The notes: generated by a model from the sequence alone, not told the origin. A DNA stretch of 20,005 bases from Verrucomicrobiota bacterium (GCA_023457035.1 JAEWNN010000026.1:1-20005), one strand, 5' to 3'. Counted from the first letter of the stretch, positions 1-8,410 are shown. Made by a program: numbers and translations.

Positions 1-2
1 AC

Positions 3-245
3 CCGCAGCTCACCTCGCCCGGCTCGAACATGCCGCCGTTTCCGTTCCTGTTCGCGACGCGCCGGATCGTCGGGCAGCCCTCGCCCAAGGCGATCCAGGG
101 CCTGCCGCCGCAATACGCGCCGCCGCCTGGCCACGAGGTTGTTCCGACGCACCGTGCCGAGGCGCTGGTGGCGTACCTGATGAGCCTGAAACATGAGTAC
201 GACTACCCCGAGTCGATCCCGGTCAATGTCCCCGGAGGCCACTAG
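3..245 (+). CDS. cbb3/FixO-like cytochrome c oxidase subunit, C-terminal part
   Basis: This is the 3' end of a gene that begins before the window; the frame is open from base 3 to a TAG at 243-245. The visible 80 residues begin with a Pro/Gly segment containing SNMPPFPFLF and end with an amphipathic helix (AEALVAYLMSLK). This matches the end of monohaem cytochrome c oxidase subunits of the FixO/CcoO type, where the Met in the SxMPP(F/Y) segment is the distal haem ligand. The haem-binding CxxCH would lie upstream and is not visible. A second cytochrome c gene starts 3 bp downstream, so the two are surely co-transcribed. The product should sit in the cytoplasmic membrane with its haem domain outside. 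The family call rests on a short tail, so another membrane cytochrome c of the same type cannot be excluded. Confidence 0.6.
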   Translation, partial: PQLTSPGSNMPPFPFLFATRRIVGQPSPKAIQGLPPQYAPPPGHEVVPTHRAEALVAYLMSLKHEYDYPESIPVNVPGGH

Positions 246-248
246 ACG

Positions 249-881
249 ATGAGCGACGCCCACCCCGATCCCGTCGAGCCGACGCCCGCGCACCAGCGCG
301 AGAATCCGGAGCCGCACGAGCAGCAGCATTTCCCCTCGTTGCTGCTGCTGTTCCTGTGCAGCGTGCTTGTATTCTCCAGCGCCCTCTACCTCCAGCGCTA
401 CTCCGGCAACTTCGATCCGCTCGTCTACAACGAGGAGGTGCAGGGCAGCGGTTCCGCCGCCGGCGCGGCGGCCGCCGTCGTCGATCCGATCGCCGCGGGC
501 AAGCGGCTCTTCGTGAACAACTGCGTGACCTGCCACCAGGCCAACGGCCAGGGCTTGGCCGGCGTGTATCCGCCGCTCGCGGGCTCGGACTGGGTCAACG
601 ACAGCGAGGAGGCGCTGGTGCGCATTCTCATCCATGGCATGAGCGGCCCGGTGGTCGTGAACGGCGCCACCTACAACGGCGCGATGCCCGCGTTCGGTCC
701 CCTCGGCTCGAACTGGAAGGACGACAAGATCGCCCACGTGCTCACCTACATCCGCCAGGAGTGGGGCAACAAGGGGGCGCCGGTGCTCCCCGAGACCGTC
801 GCGCGTATCCGCGCGTCCACGGCAGATCGCAACAAGGCGTGGACCGCCCCCGAGCTGGCCGAGTTCCACCCGGGGCAGTAG
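249..881 (+). CDS. membrane-anchored monohaem c-type cytochrome
   Basis: The product is 210 residues. Residues 1-27 are polar and Pro/His rich, residues 29-48 form one transmembrane anchor (PSLLLLFLCSVLVFSSALYL), and a low-complexity Ala/Gly linker follows near 65-78. The globular cytochrome domain has one haem-attachment site, C92-V-T-C95-H96, and a likely axial Met at 146 within GAMPAF. The family passes electrons between membrane complexes and a terminal oxidase on the outer face of the membrane. The gene follows the preceding oxidase subunit by 3 bp, and a GGAGG at 234-238 is placed 10 nt before the ATG, supporting this start. The context suggests an accessory cytochrome subunit of the same cbb3-like oxidase, replacing the diheme CcoP, but the exact partner is inferred. 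Confidence 0.85.
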   Translation: MSDAHPDPVEPTPAHQRENPEPHEQQHFPSLLLLFLCSVLVFSSALYLQRYSGNFDPLVYNEEVQGSGSAAGAAAAVVDPIAAGKRLFVNNCVTCHQANGQGLAGVYPPLAGSDWVNDSEEALVRILIHGMSGPVVVNGATYNGAMPAFGPLGSNWKDDKIAHVLTYIRQEWGNKGAPVLPETVARIRASTADRNKAWTAPELAEFHPGQ

Positions 882-889
882 GCCGGTTG

Positions 890-909
890 CGGCGCCGCCT
901 GCGGCGCCG
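890..909. terminator. possible bidirectional terminator hairpin
   Basis: A perfect 7-bp stem CGGCGCC / GGCGCCG with a 6-nt loop lies in the 50-bp gap between two convergent stop codons (881 and 932). There is no T tract on either side, so the terminator role is inferred from position and stem strength only. Confidence 0.35.
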
Positions 910-931
910 GGAGCGCCGGGCCGGCCCCGGG

Positions 932-1654
932 CTACGGGCCGAAGAACCCGACCACCGCGGTGATGTTGTCCGGGCCGCCGACGGCGTTGGCGGCGACGAC
1001 CAGACGCTCGGCGGCGGCGGCCGGGCTGTCCGCAGCCGCCAGCAGCCGGCGGATCGTGTCGGCGGGCACCGGCTTCGTCAGCCCGTCGCTGCACAGCAGG
1101 AGGCGGTCGCCGGGCAGCAGGTCGGTGGTTTGCACGTCCTTCTGCGCCAGGTACGGAAGGCCGAGACAACTGCTGAGGATGTGCTCCGCCCCGGGCGGTA
1201 TCCGCTGCACGAGGCCGGCGGCGCGGCGCTCGCGGATCTCCGCGGCGACGGTGTGTTCGCGGGACAGTTGCACGAGGCTGGCGTCGCGCAGCCGGAACAC
1301 CGCCGAGTCGCCCACGTGCGCGATGTGCAGGTGTCGGCCCTGCAACTGCACGACGGTGAGCGTGGTGCCGGTGCCCAGTTGCGGGCTGCGGCTCAGTCCG
1401 AGCAGGAACACCGCGCGGTTGAGTTCGTCGAGCAGCGTGCCCCAGCCGGCGAGGTCGGCCGGGACGCCGTCCGCCGGCAGCGCCGCGAGCCGCTCGATCG
1501 CGAGTTGCGCGGCCTCGTCCCCGCATGGCATGCCGCCCATCCCGTCCGCCACCGCCGCGAGTTGGAGCTCGGCACGGATGAGCCAGCGGTCCTGGTTTTC
1601 GCCGCGCTTGCGCCCGATGTCCGACGAACCGGCGAACTGGAGACGACGCGACAC
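932..1654 (-). CDS. PP2C-family serine/threonine protein phosphatase
   Basis: The product is 240 residues, a near-minimal PP2C (PPM/Stp1-like) catalytic domain that removes phosphate from Ser/Thr of proteins using two divalent metal ions. Visible motifs in order are GENQD (D22, metal ligand), ADGMGG (D37-G41), HVGDSA (D116), REHT (132-135), CSDGLTK (D190) and GGPDNIT (D229), so the active site appears complete. There is no signal peptide or membrane segment, so it is cytoplasmic. The best start is GTG at 1654, because no ATG lies upstream in this frame; no strong Shine-Dalgarno is visible. It lies 73 bp downstream of the helicase gene on the same strand. Such phosphatases usually counteract a Hanks-type Ser/Thr kinase, often with FHA proteins, but none is encoded in this window. 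Confidence 0.92.
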   Translation of the reverse strand: MSRRLQFAGSSDIGRKRGENQDRWLIRAELQLAAVADGMGGMPCGDEAAQLAIERLAALPADGVPADLAGWGTLLDELNRAVFLLGLSRSPQLGTGTTLTVVQLQGRHLHIAHVGDSAVFRLRDASLVQLSREHTVAAEIRERRAAGLVQRIPPGAEHILSSCLGLPYLAQKDVQTTDLLPGDRLLLCSDGLTKPVPADTIRRLLAAADSPAAAAERLVVAANAVGGPDNITAVVGFFGP

Positions 1655-1727
1655 GCGGAACCATGCGCCCGAGTCGCGGGTTTGTCGACCGGGCGGCGGC
1701 GGACGTGCACCGGGACCGCCCCTGCGA

Positions 1728-3812
1728 TCAATCTCCGGGCGGCTTCTCGCGAAACGGCCGGAAAACCTGCTCGCGCGTGGCCTTGGTCAGGCGCTCGAAC
1801 TCGCGCTTGGGCAGGCAGTCGATGAAGAGGCGGCCGTAGGTTTTCGAGAGCACGCGGGCGTCGAGGATCGTGATCAGGCCGCGGTCGGTCTTCGTGCGGA
1901 CGAGGCGGCCGATGCCCTGGCGGAACTTCACCAGCGCGTCGGGCAGCGTGAGCTCGGCGAACGGGTTGCCGCCGCGTTCGCGCACCCACTCGGCGCGGGC
2001 CTCGGCGATGGGGTGCGAGGGCACGTCGAAGGGCAGGCGGGTGACGATGACCTGTGAGAGGGCGGTGCCCGGCACGTCGACCCCGGTCCAGAAGCTGTCG
2101 GTGCCGAAGAGGATGCCGTTCTTGGCGTGTTTGAACCGCTTGGTCAGTTCGGTGCGCGAATGCAGCTTGCCCTGGACGAAGAGCGGGCGGCCGGCGGCGG
2201 CGAAATCGGGCTCCAACATCTCGGCACAGCGGTTGAGGTCCGTGTAGCTCGTGAAGAGCACGAGGCTGCCGCCGGGCACCTGCAACGCGCACCAGCGCAG
2301 GTAGTCGGCGAGTTCCTCGAGCGCGAGGCGCGGGTTGTCCGGGGTGGGCTGGGGGATGTCGGCGGCGACGTACACGCGCATGTGGCGCTGGTAGTCGAAC
2401 GGTGAATCCTCGATGGTGACCCGCTGCCGCTCGGCGCCGATGCGCTGCTGGAACGGCTCGATCTGGCCGCCCATCGCAAGCGTGGCGCTGGTGAGGAGCA
2501 CGGCGGTGTCCTTCTGGAAGAGCGCCTCGCGGATGTGCGGGGCCACGTCGATCGGCGCGCTGCGGAGCGCTACGATCTTGCCCTGCTTGCCGGAGCGCTC
2601 GACCCAGTGCACGTGGTCCTCGGCGGCGAGCTTCAGGAACTGGCGGATGTTGGTGAAGTAGGTGCCGAGCTTGCCGCGCTGCTCGGTGATCTCCTCGCGC
2701 GCGGGGCCGTCCTCGAGGCGGTTGGCGAGGTCGTTGAGGAGCTGGTTGAGGATCTTGAACGGCTCGGGCGGGAGCGGCTCGCAGACCTCCTCGTTCATCA
2801 CGCGCACGACCGGCTGCTTCGTGAGCACGCGGTCGCGGATGTGTCCGAAGAACAGTGACGAGGCGTCGAGGCAGTCCTCGACGAGCTGGCGCTCGCGGGC
2901 CGAGCCGAGCTTCTGGAGCAGGCCGCGCTTGCGCTGCGGGTGGTAGAGCGACTTGAGGAAGCGGTCGACGCCGTAGGAGGTGACCCGCAGGCCGAAGTGT
3001 TCGGTGGCGACCTCGGGCACGGTGTGCGCCTCGTCGAGCACGAGGAAATCGTCGGGAAAGAGGATGCCGCGCTTGGCCCCGCGCTCGGCGGCGCCGCCTG
3101 CCTGGATGTGCGAGAAGAGCAGGCTGTGGTTGACGATGATCAGGTTGGCCTCGCGGATCCGGGCGCGGGCGCGCTGGTAGGGGCAGTGCGCGGGGTCGCA
3201 GTGGCGGCGGCTGCACACGGAGGAGTCGGCGTGGACCCACTCCCACACGTCGGGGTCGGGCGCGGGGCTGAGCTCCTGGCGCAGGCCGTCCTTGGATTCT
3301 TGGGCCCAGGCGGCGATGCGAAGCAGCTCCTGTTGCTCGTGGGTGGGGAAGAGTTCGGCCTTGGCCGCGATGGCCTGGGCGAGGCGGGTGGTGCAGAGGT
3401 AGTTGGCCTTGCCGACGAGCAGGGCGGAGCGGAAGTCGGCGAGCTTCTCCAGTTCGGGCACGCCGCGGAACAGGCGGCGGACGAGTGCGAGGTCCTTCTG
3501 CTGGATCTGCTCCTGCAACGAGATCGTGTGGGTGGAGACGAGCATCGGTCGGCGAGCCGTCTGCGCGTGGATGAGCCCGGGCACGAGGTAGGCGAGGCTC
3601 TTGCCCACGCCGGTGCCGGCCTCGGCGAGCAGCACCTCGTCGTCGGCGAAGGCGCGGGCGACGTTGAGCGCCATGCGCTCCTGCTGGGGGCGATGCTCCA
3701 GGTCGAGCGCGTCCTGCAGCCAGCCGCCCTCGGCGAAGGCGCGCGCGACGAGCTGGCGCCACTCGTCGGCGCGGGCGGGCGGGCCACCGTGGTTCTCGTG
3801 CAGGCCGATCAT
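1728..3812 (-). CDS. DinG/XPD-like superfamily 2 ATP-dependent DNA helicase
   Basis: The product is 694 residues. Walker A is AGTGVGKS (65-72) and the DEAH box is D260-E-A-H263. Between them are four Cys (C140, C200, C205, C210) placed as in the iron-sulfur domain of the XPD/DinG family. C-terminal motifs include LLTSATL (motif III-like) and QGIGRLVRTKTDRG (motif VI, with the arginine finger). These enzymes unwind DNA 5' to 3' using ATP and act in repair and in resolving unusual DNA structures or R-loops. There is no exonuclease domain at the N-terminus, so it resembles E. coli DinG/YoaA rather than the exonuclease-fused Gram-positive form. The start at 3812 is the first ATG and places the Walker motif at the usual distance. 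The symbol is left blank because DinG and YoaA cannot be separated by eye. Confidence 0.93.
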   Translation of the reverse strand: MIGLHENHGGPPARADEWRQLVARAFAEGGWLQDALDLEHRPQQERMALNVARAFADDEVLLAEAGTGVGKSLAYLVPGLIHAQTARRPMLVSTHTISLQEQIQQKDLALVRRLFRGVPELEKLADFRSALLVGKANYLCTTRLAQAIAAKAELFPTHEQQELLRIAAWAQESKDGLRQELSPAPDPDVWEWVHADSSVCSRRHCDPAHCPYQRARARIREANLIIVNHSLLFSHIQAGGAAERGAKRGILFPDDFLVLDEAHTVPEVATEHFGLRVTSYGVDRFLKSLYHPQRKRGLLQKLGSARERQLVEDCLDASSLFFGHIRDRVLTKQPVVRVMNEEVCEPLPPEPFKILNQLLNDLANRLEDGPAREEITEQRGKLGTYFTNIRQFLKLAAEDHVHWVERSGKQGKIVALRSAPIDVAPHIREALFQKDTAVLLTSATLAMGGQIEPFQQRIGAERQRVTIEDSPFDYQRHMRVYVAADIPQPTPDNPRLALEELADYLRWCALQVPGGSLVLFTSYTDLNRCAEMLEPDFAAAGRPLFVQGKLHSRTELTKRFKHAKNGILFGTDSFWTGVDVPGTALSQVIVTRLPFDVPSHPIAEARAEWVRERGGNPFAELTLPDALVKFRQGIGRLVRTKTDRGLITILDARVLSKTYGRLFIDCLPKREFERLTKATREQVFRPFREKPPGD

Positions 3813-4040
3813 CGGGTGATACCGGAGCGCGGAGACCGGAAAGCGGAGGGCGTTCTCCGCTTCGGGAAGAATTTCCGGCGCGATGCGCCTCCGAGTTCGC
3901 GGCGACTGGAGGGCAACCGCTGATGGGCGCGGATGAACGCGGATACGGAGACATCGAAAGCTGCGGACTCGTGCGCCATGGGCGAGCAGTAGGCCGCGGC
4001 GGGGTTTTCGCTGGCAAGCGGATTTGCCGGAGGCGGCTGG
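3813..4040. other. intergenic spacer with a short repeat-like segment
   Basis: This 228-bp gap lies between the helicase start and the stop of the upstream minus-strand gene. At about 3919-3950 it holds a segment, TGATGGGCGCGGATGAACGC, of the kind scattered between genes in related genomes (the latter from general memory). No convincing coding sequence was seen; the short ORFs crossing it have low-complexity, Pro/Ser/Arg-rich translations. Confidence 0.4.
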
Positions 4041-4478
4041 CTACGATTTGCCGGCCTTGGCCATGAATTCGAGCAGGTAGTCGAGGTAGGCACGGGAGCC
4101 GGGTTTGCCGTCTCCGCGGATTGCGCATGACTCGCGCACGGCCTGCAGGGAGTCGACCCACTGGCCCGTGGGCAGTGGTTTCACGACCTCGGCGCCGTCG
4201 GTCGCCGGCTCCACGATCTGCAGATCGGTGCGGGCGAGAAGGATTGCTGCGGCGAGTTCGGCGGGCAGGCGATCCTTGGCCGGCGCGGTGGCCGGCACCG
4301 GCGCGGGCGGGCGGCCTTTGGCGGTGTTGGCCGCCTGTACGAGCGCCGAACGCACGATCGAGTCGGTGTAGGCGAGGCCGCGTTGCGCCGCGGCGACGTC
4401 GGCCCGCTGGATCCGGCGCTCGATGGCGAAGAGGATCTGCGCGTAGAAGGGGTCCCGCATCAGACGGTGTTTGCCCAT
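4041..4478 (-). CDS. uncharacterised protein, about 145 residues
   Basis: I do not recognise this family. The protein begins MGKHRLMRDPFYAQ. It has a helical N-terminal half (FYAQILFAIERRIQRADVAAA), a Pro/Ala-rich linker (about residues 60-75), and a helical C-terminal part ending in a lysine-rich tail. No signal peptide, membrane segment, zinc motif or catalytic signature is visible. The ATG at 4478 is preferred. An upstream in-frame TTG at 4514 would add an Arg-rich stretch that looks non-coding, and an ATG at 4460 is also possible. It is transcribed away from the metal ATPase gene, sharing a divergent 247-bp region that holds a strong palindrome. Codon use is high-GC like the neighbours, which supports a real gene. 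Function is unknown. Confidence 0.55.
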   Translation of the reverse strand: MGKHRLMRDPFYAQILFAIERRIQRADVAAAQRGLAYTDSIVRSALVQAANTAKGRPPAPVPATAPAKDRLPAELAAAILLARTDLQIVEPATDGAEVVKPLPTGQWVDSLQAVRESCAIRGDGKPGSRAYLDYLLEFMAKAGKS

Positions 4479-4547
4479 GGGGCGAGCGAAGCACGAGAAG
4501 CGCCGCGAGGGCAACAGGCGACTGGGACGGCGCCCTCCGGACCCGCT

Positions 4548-4589
4548 CCCGACCGTTTACCTTCACGGTCGTGAAGGTAAACGGTCGGG
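4548..4589. repeat. 42-bp perfect palindrome in a divergent promoter region
   Basis: The left arm, positions 4548-4567 (CCCGACCGTTTACCTTCACG), is the exact reverse complement of 4570-4589, separated by only 2 nt. The flanks (CCCGCTCC at 4542-4549 and GGAGCGGG at 4591-4598) extend the pairing with a short bulge, giving an imperfect hairpin of almost 60 nt. It lies between a minus-strand gene (start 4478) and the plus-strand metal ATPase (start 4726). It may be a REP-like dispersed element, an attenuator in the ATPase leader, or an operator; the sequence does not decide between them. Confidence 0.85.
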
Positions 4590-4725
4590 CGGAGCGGGGC
4601 GGAGCGGAGGCCGCGGGCGAGACGGGAATCCTGCGACCGCGTCTCGCCACCTTTTCGGCGCTTGGGCGGGTTTTCTCTGGCAGGGGTACGACGCGCTTCC
4701 TACCGTCCGCGGCACCTCCGACCCG

Positions 4726-6996
4726 ATGAACCACGACGCTTCCGCCCACGCCGCCACCGACTGGATCGCCACGCTCGCCGAGTTTCTCCAGAGCCAACCG
4801 GGCGTGGAGGCCGTGAAGGTCGACCCGGCGGCGCGCAAGGTGTCCGTGGCGACGCTGGGCCAGGTCGACCTCGCGTTGCTCGACCAGCGCTTGCAGGAGG
4901 TGATCGCGGCGCTGGAGGAGAAGCTGGCGGCGTTGCCGGCGGCGGGCGTCGCCGCTCCGAGCGGCTTCGAGGTGAAGACGGAGGGCGAGGCGGCGGTGCT
5001 CTCGAAGGCGAGCTGCACGACGGCACCGCATTTCTGGAAGTGGCGCGAGTACCAGTGGCCGGAGACGCCCGAGGCGGAGGAAGAGGAGGAGGACTGGCGG
5101 GTGCTGGCCGGGTTCGCGGCAGCGTGCTGGGTGTTCGGCACCACGGCGTTCGTGCTCAAGACCGCCGGCGTGATCGCGGCGGACTCGGTCGCCATCAAGG
5201 TGCTCTACGGGCTTTCGATCGCCACCGGCGGCTTCGACGCCGCGATCGACGTGTGGTCGAAGATCCGCAAGGGCGAGCTGGATATCCATTTTCTGATGCT
5301 GGCGGTGGCGGCGGGTGCCTCGATGATCGGGCATTGGGATGAGGCGGCGCTGCTGCTATTCCTCTTCTCCGCGTCCGGCGCGATGGAGGCCTACGCGCTC
5401 AACCGCACGCACCGCGAGGTCGACTCGCTGCTGAAGGCGGCGCCGAAGGAGGCGACGCGTGTCGAGGCCGACGGCCGGCAGACGGTGATCAAGGTCGAGG
5501 AGATCGCGCTCGGGAACACGTTGTTCGCGAAACCCGGCGAGGCGTTCTCGGCGGACGGTCTCGTGAGCAAGGGCAAGACCGCGGCCGACGAGGCGAACCT
5601 CACCGGCGAGGCGCGGCCGGTCGAGAAGGCCGAAGGCGACCAGGTTTTCAGCGGCACGATCAATCTCTGGGGCGCGGTGGAGTTCTCCGTCCAGCGTCTA
5701 CCGGCGGAGAGCACCTTGCAGCGCATCATCCGCCTGATCCAGACGGCGCAGAAGCTCAAGGCGCCCAGCGAGCGGTTCACCGACAAGTTCGGGGTGCGCT
5801 ACACCTACGGCGTGCTCGGCATGACGGCGCTGATGTTCTTCGTGTGGTGGCTGGGCTTCCGTATCCAACCATTCGACAACATCGTGCTGGCCGACGGCAC
5901 CGAGGTGCGCTCGGCGTTCTACCGGGCGATGACGCTGCTCGTCGTCGCCAGCCCGTGCGCGCTGGTGCTCTCGATCCCCTCGGCGATCCTCGCGGCGATC
6001 GCCTGGGGCGCCAAACACGGCATCCTCTTCCGCGGCGGCGCGGCGATCGAGAAACTCGCCGACGTGAACCTCGTCGCGCTCGACAAGACCGGCACGCTCA
6101 CCACGGGCGACCTCGAGGTCGTGGGCTACGAGAGCTACCCGCCCGGCCGCGAGCAGGAGGTGTTGGAACTCGCGTACTCGCTCGAGCAGAACTCGCAGCA
6201 TCCGATCGCCCGCGCGATCACCGCCTACGGCCGCAAGCACGGCGTGAACGAGCACGACATCGCGGAGTTCCAGTCGATCACCGGCCAGGGCCTGAAGGCG
6301 AAACAGGGCGACGCCACGATCATGCTCGGCCGCCGCGAGCTGCTCCACGAGGGCCCGCTCGCCGACTGGATCAAGGACGTGCCGCCGGCCTCCCCCGAAC
6401 TCTCCGAGGTGTGGGTGATCGGCAAGGGCGTGATCGGCCGCGTGCTGCTCAAGGACGAGGTGCGCGTGCAGTCGAAGGCCGTGCTCGCCGAGATGAAACG
6501 CCTCGGGCTGACCACCGTGATGCTGACGGGCGACCGTCGCCAGGCGGCGGAGTCGGTGGCGAAGGAGCTCGGCCTCGACGAAGTCCGTGCCGGCCTCACG
6601 CCGGAGGCGAAGGTGGCCGCGATCCAGGAGTTCCGCCACGCCGGCAAGAAGGTCGCGATGGTCGGCGACGGCGTGAACGACGCCCCGAGCCTCGCCGCTG
6701 CGTACGTCTCCGTGGCGATGGGCGCCCGCGGCAGCGATGCCGCGCTGGAGCAGAGCGAGGTCGTGTTGATGAACGACAAGATCGAGAACTTCCTCGCGGC
6801 CTTCCGGCTCAGCCAGCGCGCCCGTCGCGTGATCAAGCAGAACCTCGTCATCTCGCTGGGCACGGTGGTGATCATGGTCGGCTGCTCGATGGCGGGCATC
6901 GTGCCGCTGACGATCGGCGTGTTCGCCCACGAGGGCAGCACGGTGGTGGTCTGCCTCAACGGTCTGCGGCTGCTCTTCGGTAAAGATCGTGCCTGA
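4726..6996 (+). CDS. P1B-4-type heavy-metal-transporting ATPase
   Basis: The product is 756 residues. Motifs include TGE (293-295, actuator), SPC (409-411, metal-binding transmembrane site), DKTGT (D453, phosphorylated Asp), HP (492-493), GDGVND (647-652), and HEGST (735-739) in the last membrane segments. SPC together with HEG(S/G)T is the known signature of the P1B-4 class (CoaT/CtpD-like), which exports Co2+ and in various members Fe2+, Zn2+ or Ni2+; CPC would indicate Cu or Zn/Cd pumps. Residues 10-70 look like a degenerate HMA fold without CxxC. A Cys at 97 and His at 102 precede an acidic patch (TPEAEEEEEDW) before the membrane domain. The start at 4726 is chosen because the sequence upstream is repeat-like and non-conserved; there is no clear Shine-Dalgarno. 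The next gene follows 60 bp later on the same strand. Confidence 0.93.
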   Translation: MNHDASAHAATDWIATLAEFLQSQPGVEAVKVDPAARKVSVATLGQVDLALLDQRLQEVIAALEEKLAALPAAGVAAPSGFEVKTEGEAAVLSKASCTTAPHFWKWREYQWPETPEAEEEEEDWRVLAGFAAACWVFGTTAFVLKTAGVIAADSVAIKVLYGLSIATGGFDAAIDVWSKIRKGELDIHFLMLAVAAGASMIGHWDEAALLLFLFSASGAMEAYALNRTHREVDSLLKAAPKEATRVEADGRQTVIKVEEIALGNTLFAKPGEAFSADGLVSKGKTAADEANLTGEARPVEKAEGDQVFSGTINLWGAVEFSVQRLPAESTLQRIIRLIQTAQKLKAPSERFTDKFGVRYTYGVLGMTALMFFVWWLGFRIQPFDNIVLADGTEVRSAFYRAMTLLVVASPCALVLSIPSAILAAIAWGAKHGILFRGGAAIEKLADVNLVALDKTGTLTTGDLEVVGYESYPPGREQEVLELAYSLEQNSQHPIARAITAYGRKHGVNEHDIAEFQSITGQGLKAKQGDATIMLGRRELLHEGPLADWIKDVPPASPELSEVWVIGKGVIGRVLLKDEVRVQSKAVLAEMKRLGLTTVMLTGDRRQAAESVAKELGLDEVRAGLTPEAKVAAIQEFRHAGKKVAMVGDGVNDAPSLAAAYVSVAMGARGSDAALEQSEVVLMNDKIENFLAAFRLSQRARRVIKQNLVISLGTVVIMVGCSMAGIVPLTIGVFAHEGSTVVVCLNGLRLLFGKDRA

Positions 6997-7056
6997 TCGC
7001 GGGGCGGCCGCGCGCGGGGTTTGCCCTCCGCGCGGAACCCTGCCTGAGTGGCGGGC

Positions 7057-8322
7057 ATGTCGTATTCCGTGGTTCGTGGCTTTCCCGTGGTCGGCGGATG
7101 GCGTGTCGCGCGGCGGCACCTGGTGATGGCGCTGGCCGCGCTGGCCGTGGCGGCCGTGGCGGCCCCCAAGGTGGAGAAGTTCGTTGCGCCGGAGGTGCTG
7201 GCCGAGGCCGACCGCGTGTGGCGGCTGGGCGAGCAGGGCGACGCCAGCGAGGCGGCGCGGCAGGGCGAGGCGATCGAGCAGGCGGCCGACGCGCTGCGCG
7301 ACGTCGGCCGGTTGGAGGAGGCGCGTGAATACTATCGCCGGGCCGGCCTGGTGCGACCGTGGGATTTTGCGACGAAGCTGCGGCAGGCCGACACGCTGCT
7401 GCGCCTGGGCGACTCGGCCGGGGCGCGCGAGGTGGCGGCACCGGTGGCGCGCTACGTCGAGACCGACGCCGAGTTGGCGGAGTGCCGGCGCTTCACGGGA
7501 GCGGCGGAGCCGGCGCCGCTGCCGCGGTTGGCCGACGCCCCGCCGGCGGCCGACGAGGTGGTGGTCGCGCTGGTGGCGACGCCCACGACCGAGCGCTGGC
7601 TGGTGCAGACCGTCGGCCGGGCCCTGGCCGCGCAGCTCGGTGCGCGTGTTGCGTTGGCCGGGACGGACTGGGCGATCGGCAAGGCCGACCGGACCGGGCG
7701 GGTGTTTCTGGCGAACGAGCTGCGGCGCACGCTCCCGTGGGACGACCCGCGGATGGGGCTGGTGCGGCTCAACGGCGAGAAGTTCAAGCCGGAGAGCCTG
7801 AGTGCCGACCAGGTGATCGAGCTGATGCGCACCTTGCTGACGCGCGAGGCCAACGCCAAGGGGTTGGAGGCGCTGGCGGCGCGAGTGGCGGCCGCGGACA
7901 AGATCCTGCAATGGAGCGGGCCGGGCCTGCTGCCGCGGTTGCAGGCGGACTTCCCGCCGGCGGCGCAGGGCCGGGTGGTGTACCTCGCGCTGTTGCCGGT
8001 GGACTTGTACGCGGGGCGGAGCAATTTCGTGTTCGGCAGCGCTGCGGGAGAAGGTGGATACGCGGTTGTCTCGTACCATCGCTTCGCCGCGGCCACCACC
8101 GGCGAGCCGCCGCGCAGCGCGCGCCTGGCGGAGCGGACGACGAAGCAGCTGCTGTCGTCGCTGGGGTTCGCGCTCGGGGTGCCGCGGTGCGCCGATCCGG
8201 GCTGCGCGCGCTCCTACCCGCACTCGCTCGCCGAGCACGATGCCAAGGGTACCGAACTTTGTGCGACTTGCCGGGCCGGTCTGGCCCGCGCGCTCGGCCA
8301 CGAGTTGCCGGCGGCGGAGTAG
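7057..8322 (+). CDS. archaemetzincin-fold protein lacking the catalytic zinc site (pseudoprotease)
   Basis: The product is 421 residues. Residues 20-36 form a hydrophobic segment (signal peptide or anchor), followed by a TPR-like helical region (about 50-130, including LEEAREYYRRAGLVRP). The C-terminal half follows archaemetzincins: a strand with VDLY, then NFVFG, then VVSYHRF, and finally the metal-site region. There the family motif HExxHxxGxxHC is replaced by S367-S368-L-G-F371-A-L-G374-V-P-R377-C378, so all three zinc His and the Glu are absent. The second, Cys-based zinc site is kept: C378-x4-C383 and later C402-x2-C405. Archaemetzincins are zinc aminopeptidase-like enzymes; this one should not hydrolyse peptides by that mechanism. 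It lies 60 bp behind the metal ATPase on the same strand and may be co-transcribed. A GTG at 7048 is an alternative start, three codons upstream. The fold assignment is by motif spacing and is fairly strong. Confidence 0.8.
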   Translation: MSYSVVRGFPVVGGWRVARRHLVMALAALAVAAVAAPKVEKFVAPEVLAEADRVWRLGEQGDASEAARQGEAIEQAADALRDVGRLEEAREYYRRAGLVRPWDFATKLRQADTLLRLGDSAGAREVAAPVARYVETDAELAECRRFTGAAEPAPLPRLADAPPAADEVVVALVATPTTERWLVQTVGRALAAQLGARVALAGTDWAIGKADRTGRVFLANELRRTLPWDDPRMGLVRLNGEKFKPESLSADQVIELMRTLLTREANAKGLEALAARVAAADKILQWSGPGLLPRLQADFPPAAQGRVVYLALLPVDLYAGRSNFVFGSAAGEGGYAVVSYHRFAAATTGEPPRSARLAERTTKQLLSSLGFALGVPRCADPGCARSYPHSLAEHDAKGTELCATCRAGLARALGHELPAAE

Positions 8323-8410
8323 CGAAGGCGCCGGGTGCGGTCGACTGCCCCGGACGCTTGCGGTAGCGACGTTCGCCCGTACTGCCGGCCGGGCGATTCC
8401 GGACGAGAGC

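Noticed and set aside
1393..5334. A 1313-codon open frame on the minus strand
   Set aside because: It runs across the opposite frames of the helicase, the hypothetical gene and the ATPase; its translation is Arg/Pro-rich low complexity with no motif. High GC makes such frames common.
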